Shown here: positions 33,001 through 43,680 of the stretch, piece after piece
How positions within the stretch are numbered: position 1 is the stretch's first letter
Layout of the letters: each line of letters begins with the position of its first letter
Assembly: GCF_036711975.1 (NCBI RefSeq)
Contig: NC_091970.1
Location: forward strand, 2,177,501 to 2,241,500
From: Onthophagus taurus
Lineage: Eukaryota > Arthropoda > Insecta > Coleoptera > Scarabaeidae
DNA: 64,000 nt
Direction: 5' to 3'
Translations under genes and position numbers: made by a program
Notes under the pieces: generated by a model
Told to the model about the DNA's origin: nothing
Database searches by the model: none
Seen by the model: only the letters and a program-made list of their open reading frames with translations

Positions 33001-33620
33001 GTAACCAAGAATTCGTCAACGTTGGAGGATTCTAGCGCCTCGCCCGCAAGCGACCTCGGCGGTTTGAGGATAAACATCTTCTTATGAGATATTTGTATCT
33101 TTATTGTATCTTCTCTGTCGGGTTGGGTTCTAGCGCCTAGTCCGCAAGCGCCCTCTGAGATTGAGGATAAATGTTATCTTGGCTTAATTAGCCAAAAAAA
33201 ATCTGCAAATTCACGATGACCAGAATATCCAAAAAAACCTTCTCCACCCGAAACGTCAAACACTTTTTCTTAACCCAAAAGTTTCTAGTTCTACTTCTAG
33301 TGTGTCTTCGTATATAAGATTAATTTATATTTACCTAAAACAGGTAATCCTATTCGAAAAATATCAGCATCGTATCTTGGCGCATCTTCGGCATAAACCG
33401 AGTTTGGCCCCCCCGATATAATAATAGCTCTATAACCGTTCTCTTTGATTGTAAACGCCGGCGTATCCAGCGGTAGAATATCGGCTTCGACGCAGAGTTC
33501 TCGCACTTTCCTGTCGATCACTTTACCATACTGAGCGCCCGCGTCCAATATCGCCACACGTTCCGGGTTTACGGCCCCGTTCGCGTTCATGTACTGCCCC
33601 TCAGCGCTTAGCGTTTGCAT
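18091..33620 (-). CDS. GMPS: GMP synthase (glutamine-hydrolysing)
   Basis: Converts XMP to GMP with ATP and glutamine, the last step of de novo guanine nucleotide synthesis. Six exons: 33335-33620, 24986-25103, 23691-24752, 18493-18799, 18247-18435, 18091-18192. All junctions are GT..AG, phases match, and the protein is 687 aa (human 693). The N-terminal GATase domain has the GICYGMQ nucleophile Cys98 and the FHPE pair His184/Glu186. The ATP pyrophosphatase domain has the PP-loop SGGVDST at 238-244. The C-terminal dimerisation domain has [14 protein letters not shown] and ends KPPGTTEWE, the family terminus. Start ATG is 33620-33618. Introns 1 (8.2 kb) and 3 (4.9 kb) are filled with nested TEs, while introns 2, 4 and 5 are short (54-233 bp). 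Confidence 0.96.
18835..19225. repeat. CTAG-rich palindromic repeats in GMPS intron 3
   Basis: Repeated ACTAGAACTAACACTAGA and ATTCGGGTTTAGCCG modules with reverse-complement partners; same family as the 62.9-63.9 kb array. Further copies in this intron at 22260-22500 and 23235-23430. Confidence 0.75.
19226..22252 (+). mobile_element. Mariner-type element with long TIRs and internal minisatellite
   Basis: About 650-bp inverted arms: left about 19232-19910, right about 21590-22252 (shared features include CTCAGCGAGACC, CACTTCCGGTTATACCGGAAGT and CTCCATCATGTTG). The right end reads GAGACACCCTGTAT, a mariner-type end. A frame at 19917-20165 shows a helix-turn-helix like mariner transposases (..[22 protein letters not shown]) and then stops; no catalytic domain. 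The rest of the interior is a minisatellite (20230-21335). Confidence 0.65.
20230..21335. repeat. Minisatellite of 21-22 bp units with higher-order period
   Basis: Dozens of variants of a unit like TTGCAGAAGACTAAATACTGC, arranged from about 20700 on into a longer repeating block of roughly 190-250 bp (marked by ATTGCTACCAATAGACTAGAAATTG recurring). It replaces the transposase body of the surrounding element. Confidence 0.8.
22888..23690. other. GMPS intron 3, distal repeats
   Basis: Starts with an isolated mariner-type end (TACAGGGTGGGGCGATTACG at about 22888), then repeats built on TTTTTTGCTATTGCCAAATTTGAATTGTGTGTACT and its inverse; 23450-23600 is inverted relative to 29010-29215. No gene. 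Confidence 0.45.
25290..28440 (-). mobile_element. Non-LTR retrotransposon fragment, split
   Basis: On the minus strand, 28440-27273 shows an APE-type endonuclease ([21 protein letters not shown], and MGDFNI at about 27920), followed by a degraded linker (27368-27697). After the MITE at 27272-25574 the frame resumes at 25560-25290 with the start of a reverse transcriptase ([29 protein letters not shown]). LINE of the Jockey/R1 or CR1 type; inactive, with frameshifts and no RT core. Confidence 0.7.
25574..27272. mobile_element. Mariner-type foldback MITE, family 1, long copy
   Basis: TA-CAGGGTGGTTCAAATTCG at 25574 and its reverse complement ending with TA at 27271-27272. Arms of up to 800 bp, so nearly the whole 1.7 kb can fold back. 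Closely related to 6181-7589. Inserted into the LINE fragment. Confidence 0.85.
29014..30195. other. GMPS intron 1, repeat mix
   Basis: 29010-29220 is a dispersed repeat shared with 23450-23600 (inverted). 29330-29400 has a CTAG-family fragment. A 90-codon frame on - at 29377-29649 has two hydrophobic stretches but no recognisable family. At 30040-30150 two copies of the GCCCGCAAGCGACCTCGG module face each other. Confidence 0.4.
30196..30417. mobile_element. 222-bp foldback MITE
   Basis: Outer ends AGAGTGTTTCCCAAAATTA and TTTTAGGAAACACTCT, with inner arms (ATCTAAAACGATTGGTTGCCATGG and ATTGAGATAGAAAAATAGAAG) in inverted orientation; flanks are ATAT on both sides, compatible with a TA duplication. 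Confidence 0.75.
31214..32327 (-). pseudogene. Tc1-like (DD34E) transposase, interrupted
   Basis: The N-terminal part (32327 to about 31897) has the HTH ([21 protein letters not shown]) and the GRRR linker. The catalytic part (about 31654-31214) has the first Asp in LFTDESRF, the second in [13 protein letters not shown], and the Glu region ([10 protein letters not shown]) shifted into another frame. A 242-bp MITE separates the halves at the codon before LFTDES. Confidence 0.8.
31655..31896. mobile_element. 242-bp MITE with ACCTTACC duplication
   Basis: Ends ACAGTATAAAGTAAA and TTTACTTTATACTGTG, flanked by ACCTTACC at 31647-31654 and 31897-31904. A 7-8 bp duplication fits hAT- or P-type elements. 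It sits exactly inside the Tc1 transposase frame. Confidence 0.82.
32800..33190. repeat. GC-rich GCGCCTCGCCCGCAAGCG modules
   Basis: The module GCGCCTCGCCCGCAAGCGAC recurs at about 32862 and 33036, with variants at about 32970 and 33130 and inverted copies at about 30050 and 30125. Units are separated by about 90-180 bp containing ATCTTCTTATGA. It stands out against the AT-rich intron. Confidence 0.65.
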
Positions 33621-35189
33621 GGCACCGCTACAACAGCACTAAAAAGACACAGCATTTTCATTATTTTTATCAATTTCGTCAAAATCAACAAAAATTTATG
33701 ATTAAACGTCAACTGTCAGCGATGTCAACAAAAAAGTGAGGTTATATTAAAAATTTTTTTTAATATTAATTTAATTTTTTCTAATTAAATTTTATTATAA
33801 AACCTTTTATTTTTATTAATCAATTAATTTATTTCAAAAAATCAAAAAGGAAAATTAAATTAAAAAAAGAAAAAAAATTTTTTTTGAGGTTATGATTTTA
33901 TTTACTTAATGATTTTTTTATATAAGCGATTTTTTTTGTATTTTTGCGTTTACCTCGATGAGAAACGACATTAACGAGTCGAATGGGGCTCTTGTGACAT
34001 CGAGGAATAACTGAATTAGTGGGGTAGCTAAAATTAGATCAAACGGTTGCTGCCAAATTGCGTTTAAAATTTTAAATTTGTTGCGTTGGCTTTTAAAACA
34101 CTTTTTGCTTAACAAAAAAGTATAAATAAGTAAAATTGATTATTAAAAATAATAATTCAAAAAAAAAATAAATAACTAAATATATCGCAAAAAACGTATC
34201 ATAGATGGCACCACTAACGGTTAAAAAACCGCATGTTTTAATTTTTATTTACTTTTTGACGATTACTTATTTAAATAAAAAGGAATTAATGAAACTTACC
34301 GCGAAATACAACAAAATATCCCAATAATTTCTTTCGGATTGATTAAAAAATTACATAATACACAAAAAATCGTTTTTATAGGTTAGGTCAACCACTTGAC
34401 TCAAATCTCGAACTAAAAAGAACGAAAAACGAATTTATTAAAGACGTATTACGATTTATCAATTATGCAATTGGCGTGTTATTGCCTGAAAGGTCATAAG
34501 GCCATAATGCATGTGAAAAACAGGAGGTTTTTTAAATAAAAAATGCGAACGTAAATGAAAATCATCGACATGTTTTTTTTTTGGCAGTGACTGTACAACT
34601 TCAAGGAACGGTTATACCCAAATAACACCTCATTTACCGATAAATCCACTCTAAACCGAACTAAATCGACCCCGAATTGATTTTGAGGGTGTTTACTAAT
34701 AAAATTTAACGTCCAATAAGGAAGTTAGGACACAAAATCACCGTGTAGGCTCACACTCGTGAGAAAAAGAGGGTTAAATTATGGATGAATCAAACGGTTT
34801 TTTACGTAATCATTACGGTTAATGTAACATCTTAAGTTGTAATTTACGGATTACATACCTTTTAATCGTGTGGGTTTTATAAATCTATTGTAATTGCGCT
34901 AAGAACTCTTTCACGGTGTCAATCACATCACACTGAATCGCGTGCAAACTACATTACCGGCCGAAAATTGACATTTCAACTCAATTTACTTAAACATTCA
35001 CCTAGATGTCGCTTTAATATTTTTTATTTTTAGGTTGATTTAAATTAAAAAATTATTTTTAATACAATTTTTATATATTTATATTATATTAATCAATCTA
35101 CAGTTCTAAACAAAAAGAAATTCTTAAAACGAATTTCAAAAAAAAAACTAACCTAACTTATAAAGTAATTAAATAAAACATGATTTTTT
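33621..35189. other. Gap between GMPS 5' end and zinc-finger gene
   Basis: Should hold the GMPS promoter. On -, about 33955-34110 looks like an isolated coding exon (..IWQQPFDLILATPLIQLFLDVTRAPFDSLMSFLIE, then a GAG-GTAAAC donor), but I recognise no family and cannot link it to other exons. The rest is AT-rich with no gene seen. Confidence 0.35.
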
Positions 35190-37869
35190 TTATTGCACAT
35201 TATTAGCCGTAACTAAATCGTTATTTCTTTCCTCTTTGTGAACTTTATGTACGTGGCGGATTAAATACGATTCTTTAGCGAAAACTCGCCCGCAAAAATG
35301 ACACTCGTGACTACAGTCAAAGAGGTGAGTTTTCGAGTGCAAAATGTATTGGCTACGTGACGTAAATTCCAAACAACAATGTACGCATTTTAGTTGTTTA
35401 TCGCTAACATGGGTCCATCTGTGTGCGATTAAATAATTTTTAACCGCAAAAGCGCGATTACACACGTTACAAGAATACGGTCGTTCTCCTGTATGACTTC
35501 GTTTGTGGGTGTTTAAACTAGATTTTTGAGTGAATCTTTTCTCACAGTATTCGCATTGAAATGGACGTTCACCTGTGTGTGTTCTCATATGAACCTTAAA
35601 TTAAAAATTAATTAATTTAGATTGATATTGGAAAAATTCAAGAATCATCATGTGGCTTAAAAGTCGACGATTTTTTTTTAACCCAATCACGTTAAAAATA
35701 AAAAGAATGTAGGGAAAAATGTAGAACATACAGAAAAATTACATTAAAGTTTCGATGTGACGTCACTTCCGGTTACGCAATTTGACTGATATTTAATATC
35801 TATATATTTTCATGACTACAAAGAAGTTGTTAATTAATTTCATGCATTTATCCTATTATTCTGTAACATGCCAATTTACATATACAGCGTGTCCGCAAAG
35901 TAACCGATATAGGCGATAAAATCATTATAAATGGTTTATGGAAAAATCCCTGAAACGGGTCTAAAGATTTAATTTTTTTCAAATGACAATCCACCATTCT
36001 TATTACAGTTTTTGACACTCAGGCAATTGTTTAAAATAATTGGTTACCATGGCAACTGCTGTTTTTATCATTTATACAAATTTGAAGTACGAGAACTTTA
36101 AAGTAATTTTTCTCGAAAATTTTCTTATGTAAGCAATATTAATATTGACTGTACTAGATTCAGAAAAAATCCTCTTATATTCCGTAATAAAAATGGGGGA
36201 TTGTCATGACTTTTTGAATAAACCGTTAATAATGATTTTATCGCCTATATCAGCTACTTTACGGACACACTGTATAAAAAATGATGGATGGTGCTCAGAT
36301 AAAGGACAACTTCCGGTTACGCAGTTCGAGTGAAATTTACGGTATGAACGTTTCTCATAATTTTAATCGCTTATGCAATATTGCATTTGTTTAACTCTCT
36401 TTAAACAACAAGTTTATATAGAACCAGTTCAAGATGGTTTCAAATAAAGTACCACTTCCGGTTGACGAAATGATCCAAACTTGATACAAATCCTAGTTCT
36501 AGTTTTACACTAGAACTAACAGCTAAGAAAAAAACTTTCAGGTGTTAATGTCAACTTTAATTTTATTGTTATATTCGTAATCTTTATAAAATAACCGTTA
36601 AAATGAGTCCAAACATGACGCACTTATGTCAAAAAACAAAAAAGTTAGAATAAAAAACATTAAACCCGAAGTTAGCAACAATTTAATTTTTAAAAATTAA
36701 TACCAACCTTAATTTTTGATTTTTTTTTATTATATTTTTGTTATCGTGACAAATTTTAAGACATTTTATAAAATTTACGAATATATCAAAATGACATTGA
36801 CATTATAAACCGGAAGTTGCTTATATCTCGAGTGATATTGGAATTAAATGTATCATGTTTGGGCTGATTTTAAAGGATTTTTTCATGATGATTATAAATA
36901 TGTCAAAATTGACGTTGACATTCTTAACCGGAAGTTGACCATAACTTCATTAATATAAAAGATAAATATGTCGTGTTTGTACTCATTTTAAAGGATTTTT
37001 AACAAAGATTACAAATGTGTCAAAATTGAGGTTGACATTTTAAACCTGAAGTTAGTTATCATATAATAGACAAATGGACAACTTCATGGTGTTATTTCAT
37101 GATGTATTCTTTATTAGAAAAACTTTAAAATGAGTCCAAACATGGAATAACATAAAAAGGTAGAATAAAAACATTAACCTTAAATATTTTTAGTTCTAGG
37201 TCTAGTGGCAGTGCAAGTATAATACTAGATCTAGAAAATTTTGAAATAAATCAGTAAAATAGATGGTAAACAACGACATTTTAGCCATTCTGTGTCAAAA
37301 ACCAAAGAAACAACCGTATTTCACCCGAAAATATGCGTTTTAACCAAATGTACTGCAAAAATATATGGTCCATGACGTCACGTCGAAATTTTAAAGTGAT
37401 TTTTCGGTAAGTTCTACTCTTCATTTTTATTTTTAACATCTAACTTGAGTGATCTCCCGTCGATTAAAAAAAAATTGTCAATTTTTAAGCGACATGACGA
37501 TTCTTGAATTATACCTTGAAATTAACCTCTAAATAAGTTTTTCGACAAAACGTAGCTTCACACTCGGTACATTGAAAAGGTTTACTTCCAGAATGAACTT
37601 TCATATGAACGTAATAACTCGAAGGTGAGGATAAAAGTTTTCCGCATACTTTACAAGCTTGTTGTTTTTGTTTCTTAGTTTTAGGCTAAAATAATAAATG
37701 ATTAAATCAAAACACCACTCTGTAATTAACTTACAGGATGAATACGAACATTCTCTATAATGGTATCGTGTTCCTGTTTAATGTAAATACAACCCTCCTC
37801 GTCCAAAGTTTGTTTTACCGTAATTTCGGGTTCGAATAAGCTGTGTGATGAGGTTTCGTACATTTCCAT
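35190..37869 (-). CDS. C2H2 zinc-finger protein, six fingers
   Basis: Exons 37737-37869 (MEMYETSS.., acidic), 37527-37685 and 35190-35594, GT..AG introns, giving about 231-234 aa. Probably a nuclear DNA-binding factor. Fingers in order: CKVC..HMKVH, CTEC..HMRTH (its alpha helix is split by intron 2 exactly after TYLE), CEYC..HKRSH, CNVC..HRWTH, CVHC..HSKTH and CHFC..HVHKVH. TGEKP-type linkers (HTGERPF, HTGERPY) follow fingers 2 and 3. No ZAD or BTB domain; which of the many insect paralogues it is cannot be told. Intron 1 is about 51 bp; intron 2 is 1.93 kb and holds a MITE and ETS-like repeats. Confidence 0.85.
35885..36272. mobile_element. 388-bp MITE with TA duplication
   Basis: TA-CAGCGTGTCCGCAAAGTA at 35883 and its degenerate reverse complement (TACTTTACGGACACACTG-TA) ending at 36274; inner arms GATATAGGCGATAAAATCATTA are inverted copies. 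No coding content. Lies in intron 2 of the zinc-finger gene. Confidence 0.8.
36690..37065. repeat. Degenerate tandem repeat with CCGGAAGT
   Basis: Three diverged units of about 110-130 bp, each with TGTCAAAATTGA, GACATT, AACCGGAAGTT and a TTTTAAAGGATTTTT segment. Related CCGGAAGT/ACTTCCGG sites occur at 35760, 36305 and 36450. Confidence 0.6.
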
Positions 37870-40268
37870 TTCAACGATTACAGTGAGAAAAAGGTTTCAA
37901 TCAAAATCAACAACCGAGATTCGTTCTTATCATTTAACGTCGAATATTTTTCGATTAATATGTCGTTCTATTTATACCGTGACAAGTTGGGATATGGAAA
38001 ATTACTAAATTAAGAGGGTTTTTGTTGATTTCTGTTGATATTCATGAAGAATTGTTGATTATCGGTCGATTTTTGACGTAAAATAAATATTTTTGATTTG
38101 TTTATAGGACTAGAACGATACTTGTTTTTGCGGGGGAGCCGAGAGATGTCACTTTTTGATTTTATGAAATGTCAAAAAAAGTATTAATACAATTTTTGGC
38201 AGTAAAGTTAAATTCAAATATTTCTAATTTATTAATATATATTTATCATTTTTACAGTATTAAATATAATCAAAATTAAAATGTATAATTACTTCACTTC
38301 GTCATACTTAATTTTATATGACCGATTGTGTGTCGAAATCCCACCGTAAGATGGCATTAGCGTCTATACTGAAATAATTTAATTAAACTAATAATTTTAT
38401 TATTAATAGTGGGAATGATGAGAGACAGCAATAACAATTATTACCAGTATCATTTTTTAATTTAAAAAGTATAGATTCTAATTCATGTTATATTTTTAAA
38501 TTTGTCGCTAACTTCAACTTTTAAGTTGTTCAGAATGACAGATGAAAACGTCATTTTAAAGTGATTTTTTGGTAAGAGTATTAATAGAATAATAATGGTA
38601 TGATTAAATAATTAGATTATAATTGACATTATAGCTTGGTTTAAGCTAACGTTATAACTGGTTGGAAGCTCGTCAGATGCAATCTCACATGTCATATGAT
38701 GCAGTGTGATATTCAAATGTGGCGGTCATTATTTGACAGGTGTAATTGCATCTGAAGAATTCCCAACCAGTCGGAACGTTAATGGAGTCCCATAGTGGCT
38801 CCTAACAGTTATTCTGTGGTTAGAGCTTTTATATATAAACCAAATCCAATATGTATTCTAGTGGTTCGGTTCTTAGCTGAATAATTCCGAAATATCCCCA
38901 ACAGATTGCGCCACATGCATTTTTTTTTTTTTAGTACGACGTTTTTGTTTATAGAGTTGCATTTCTACGAAGCTATTTTCTATGTTTATACCTACTTGCT
39001 TATTATCATTATGTTATTAAGTAATTTTATATATTTAATTAATTATTATCACAAGACCTAAAACTAGAATTATTCGGGTTTAGCCGTGCGTCTTGAAGAC
39101 TTTAGAAGAAGTTAGTCTAGTTTTATTTGTTATTCAGCGCTACATTGTTGTATATTTTAACACATTATCAATGAAATTATTTAGTGTGAGAGCGCCATCT
39201 CAGATTTAACGGATTAACTAAATCATAACTAAATGGTTGTTATCTTGACTAAAATTAATTAATCTCGTATAAATTAAATAATATATTTAGTGTTATTGTT
39301 ATTACAAGACCACAAAAGAAGTACAATTTGAATTTAATGCCATCTATGTCATATCAATAAATAAATTTTAAAATAAAATTAGTTAGCGCCGCCATCTTTG
39401 CATAAATTGACGAACTAAATGTTTGACAGATAAAACGTCATTAACCTCTAAAAATTATTTTCTTTTTGTGTTTTAAAGAAATTAATTTATATTTATATGA
39501 ATATTAGAAGTTTCAAAAATATTTTAAGTTTTATTTTTATTAAAAATCAAAAAAAAAACATTTAAAGAAATGGAGAGCTACGTAAAAAATGATTTTTTTA
39601 AGAACGTTATCTTTAATTCTTAAGAACTGTAACACAACCATACCACAAAAATTTCTTCAGAGTTTAATGAATAAAGTTAACAAAAAATATGATTAAAAAA
39701 AAAAAACGGAAAATTACACTCAGAAGGAGGATAGTAGTTGTAATACAAGTATTGACTCCGCGACATTTTAAACTGAATTGGCAGAATAAAGCGCGCTGGA
39801 AATAATAATAAAAAAAAAAATAACAGTCTTGGTAAAGCTGGAACGCCGTTGAAATGATAAGAATGAGTAATTAGTTGACGCTGCCAACTCACTTTAAAAG
39901 GAGGCTAATTTACAAAGAAAACAAAAAAAAAATGTAACTAAAAACGATTATTATTTAGCGAAGGTTTTACGACGAATCAGCGCTCAAAAGAAAATACCCC
40001 GCGTTTTAACCCCCAAAAATGGAATTTTGTTGTTATATTATTTATTGTTTGCTGTTGTCTTTGATGTCCACCTTTAAGCTCCTATGTTTTTGTCGTTTTT
40101 TTAGTTTTATTTAAGTTTTAAATTTTTTTGTTTAATTTTTTTTTTTTTTTTTTGATAAGTAGTGGTCCAGTAATAATATATTTATATATATTATATAGCA
40201 ATGTCACAGAAGCGGAGGAACAACTCAACTATTAACAGACTCTTGTCCTCCACATCCAGGGCTGGGCA
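37870..40268. other. Upstream of zinc-finger gene to eIF5A 3' end
   Basis: No gene. 38648-38780 is a 130-bp inverted repeat (ATAACTGGTTGGAAGC with TTCCCAACCAGTCGG, plus CAGATGCAAT with ATTGCATCTG). 39055-39130 has a CTAG-family fragment. 40180-40268 is probably the eIF5A 3' UTR. Confidence 0.45.
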
Positions 40269-40870
40269 TTATTTGTCGAGTGCGGTATTTGTTTTAACTG
40301 CAATAACCACCTAGAAAGAAGAATCATTTCGATTTCAAGGTAAGTGGATTATTTAATCAAACTTTACCTCTTCCCCACAAGATTTTAAAACAGTACAAAG
40401 GAGCTCTTTTCCTGCCTCGAAATCGCTACGCAACTGGGCACCAACCTCACCATCAGGGATTTTCAAATCTTCACGTAAATCCCCGTTATCGGCCATTAAA
40501 CACAAATAACCATCATCGGAAATATCAGTCAACTGGTAATCTTCGCGTTTTACGTGAGGTACATCCATGTTATGTGTAGAGGGACAAATATCTTCATATT
40601 TTTTACCTAAATTAATTAAAACTCATTAATTAAAATGATTAAGTAACAAAAAATGAGTTAAAATTTACCTGTAAATATATCGATGCCAACTAAATGTACT
40701 TTGGCGTGTCCGTGTTTACCAGTTTTTGAGGTGGACATTTCAACAATTTTGCATGGTCTAGATTTGAGCATGACGAATCCGTTTTTACGCAATGCAGAAC
40801 ATTGCATGGGGTAGGTGGCGGAAGCGCCGGAATCGGCGGTTTCAAAGTGGGTGTCCTCGATGTCTGCCAT
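40269..40870 (-). CDS. eIF5A: Translation factor eIF5A
   Basis: Hypusine-containing factor that relieves stalled ribosomes and aids termination. Exons 40669-40870, 40368-40606 and 40269-40310 join in frame (phases 1 and 0) to give 160 aa. The N-terminal SH3-like domain holds the hypusination loop [12 protein letters not shown] with Lys52 as the modified residue; the C-terminal OB domain begins [16 protein letters not shown]. The last exon supplies [13 protein letters not shown] and TAA. The ATG is preceded by a CAACAACAACA run in the 5' UTR and an adenine at -3. It looks functional. Confidence 0.96.
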
Positions 40871-42404
40871 TGTTGTTGTTGTTGTTCTTTTAACTTCTTT
40901 TTAATGAAAATCGGCGTGGGGGGAGCCCAGCAAACGTTTAAACTTCGAGAAAAACTGCACAAACACAACAAAAAGATTAAAAAATAACTCGAAAAAATGG
41001 GCGTATTAACCTATATGTACACGCGGCAGGGCCAAACAACATGTGGCCGGAAGTCGGGCTTAAACTTAACCTAAAAACATTTCTATTTTACGCGAATTTT
41101 CGTCCACAATTTTAATCGGATCAAGATGATTCTTTTAATTGTTAAATAAAACATGAATTTATCGATATTTTATGAAAAATATGGCAACATGGCGCGAGAA
41201 TTAACTCGCCGGATGCGGTACGATTTTTTTTTGTTGCAATTAAAGTAGTGGCGAAATTTCGATGGGGGTTAGTTTTTCGGATAGTTTGGTTACCTGGGGT
41301 TTGAACCGGGTGGAGGTCGGGGAAAATTTCTGTTTGATATCGCGGTTATTTTGCAAAAAAGATCGGTACTCACATGTGAACAAGATGGAAACCTTCTCCC
41401 AAAAGAGTAGTCAGAGCATGCGCGGTTTGAGTGAATGAAATTTTTGACACGCACAACAGCGCCTTTTACTTATCGACTGAGCCGCGCCAATATACAAATT
41501 CAACGTGATAATTATTAATTATAATACAACAATTAATATCTCGTTTTAATAATAAATCGCATTTAATTTATTATTACACCACATTATTAGAGTAACACAT
41601 ATAAAGTTAGAATTACACTAGGAAGTATCACCAGATTAATGAAATGTCACTAGATTATTTTGGCGGGAAATTTAAATTGACACTTATTTAAAAAAATATT
41701 TATTAAATTCTATTAATAATTTTAAGTCAATTTTAAACTAATTAACAATAAGAAATTAATTAAGTTAATAATATAAAAAACCATTAAGTAGGTGATTTTT
41801 TTTAGGTTCGGACATAACCTACAAATGACGAGTTAATTATTTAAAAAGTTAAATTATCATCGTCCGAACTCCAAAATAAGCTGGTATTGTTCTTAGAATT
41901 AACACTAATTAATTGCAATGTCTTACCAACAATATGATCCCATTTTCATTGAGTTTTTGTTAAAAATATTTTCTTTGCTTTTCTGATAAAGCTAAATGTT
42001 TTAAATCCAACATCTTTCTCTTTTGCAAAATTTGCTATAGCTACTGTTAGGATCGTAAAAGACTTTATTTTGCTTAATAAACGTAAATATTGTAACCTAA
42101 CCTATACATTTATAATAGCAAGGTCATTCCTGTCAATTGTAAAAGTTTTTGGGGTTTATGTTGGTATTAACTTGGAACTTTTCTTTTTTTAATTATAACT
42201 AGATATTTTGAGGTTAGGAAACTAAGAAATAAATTTTTGAACACAATTTTATCGAATTTATTATATATCTATTTTATGTATATTAATGTACTCTACTTTT
42301 TAATTCGGAGGACTGTTTTCAAATTGAAGCGCCAAAAAGAAGGGTTGCTATTGGTCAGTTTTAAGCAAAAATTACACTAGGAAAATTCGAAATGTCTAAT
42401 ATAC
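40871..42404. other. eIF5A 5' flank and AT-rich gap
   Basis: 40871-41480 is less AT-rich and should hold the eIF5A 5' UTR and promoter. 41500-42404 shows no gene and no clear repeat. Confidence 0.4.
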
Positions 42405-42685
42405 GATTCAGTATGGAAAACCCGAATGATTGTAGTTCTAGGTATTGTGTTAGTTCTAGTGATAGTGTAAAACTAGAACTAACACTAGACCTAGAACTAA
42501 AAAATATCTGGTTTAGCCGTCTTGATGGACTTGCGGTTAAATTTGAATGATTCTAGTTCTTGGTGCAGCGGTGCATATCAAATAAAACTAACACTAGACC
42601 TAGAACTAGAAAGTTTCGGAATGTTTCTAGTTCCAGGTATAGTGTTAGTTCTAGTGCTAGTCTACTTTTATTTGTTATTCTAGAT
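42405..42685. repeat. CTAG-family palindromic repeats
   Basis: GTTCTAGTGATAGTGTAAAACTAGAAC and TTTAGCCG modules in both orientations, same family as at 62.9 kb. Confidence 0.75.
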
Positions 42686-43284
42686 TGTTGTTAATCAGTT
42701 ATATCGAGATTTTATTGTAATATCAAATTATTGCATTTTCTGTGGGACAAAGTAAGTACGCCCTGGTTTCTATGGAAATATAGTATATAGTATAGTATAT
42801 CCAAAGATATCTCCTATCTGGTCCCTAATGGATTAATATAACTTATATCTTGTGATAATGTTAACATTCTCTTAGTTCACCGAGAGAACATAACCTAGAA
42901 TTTGTGACAGAGAGATTTTTGTTGGTGAAAATCTTATCTTAAACCGTTTTGTTTACTTCCAAATGTATCAATTATTATAGTTCAGCTCCTAAAGCACATT
43001 TTTCATCCATCTTTTGAGGTTTTAACGTTATTTTGAGGAAGAAATCCTGGATTTAAATTTGAATTTTTCTAACTTTACTCATTGTTGAAATTTGGCGTGT
43101 ACTCCAATGTATGTCTAAAAACAAGAAAAGACAACGTTGAATACGAAGTTTTATTACGTTTCATAAAGGAATAAGGAAAAAATCAACGAAAAAAGAATTA
43201 AATTTTGAAGGTTAATTCCGAGAAAAATCAAGAGATGTCGTTAGTTTCGAAGCAAGAATTTTGAATTTTGAAAAGGGCGCGAAG

Positions 43285-43680
43285 CTAAGAGCCAATCAGA
43301 GACGAGGAAAAAACAGTTGGAGTGCCGGGGTATATAAGGAGATCGCGAACCGGGAGTGAGAGAGTCGTCGTCGGACCAGCGTCGAATCCACGTCGTCAGA
43401 TAGAAGAAATTTTGATAACCTCAAAAATTTAAGATAATTTTTTTAAAAGTCAAATCAACTTACGATATTAAAATAAAAAGAGAATCATCCTACAACCTAT
43501 TCCGAGAACTACCGATACTTCTTCGAGATCATCCAAGACCCTATTTCTGAAGAACAAACAGTGCAATTTCCCGTAAGAAGAATCCTGTAGACAATCCAGA
43601 AAATTAGTTAGTGCCCCGAACACAAGAGACAATCTATAATCCAGATACCACATTGAACTCCAATCCTTTATTTTTCACAG
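43285..43680 (+). promoter_or_regulatory. Core-promoter-like block (CCAAT, TATA, candidate first exon)
   Basis: AGCCAATCAGAG at 43291 and GGGGTATATAAGGAG at about 43328 are spaced as in a TATA promoter, followed by a less AT-rich stretch GAGAGAGTCGTCGTCGG and a donor-like CACA-GTGAGT at about 43679. Either the promoter/first exon of a gene whose body I cannot find, or the promoter part of a solo LTR; I see no clean LTR ends or primer-binding site. Confidence 0.4.

Noticed and set aside
39677..39892. 71-codon frame on - with a leucine/phenylalanine run
   Set aside because: Low-complexity translation of AT-rich sequence, no start context or homology.
40690..40971. 93-codon frame on - overlapping eIF5A exon 1
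   Set aside because: Other-frame shadow of a well-supported exon.
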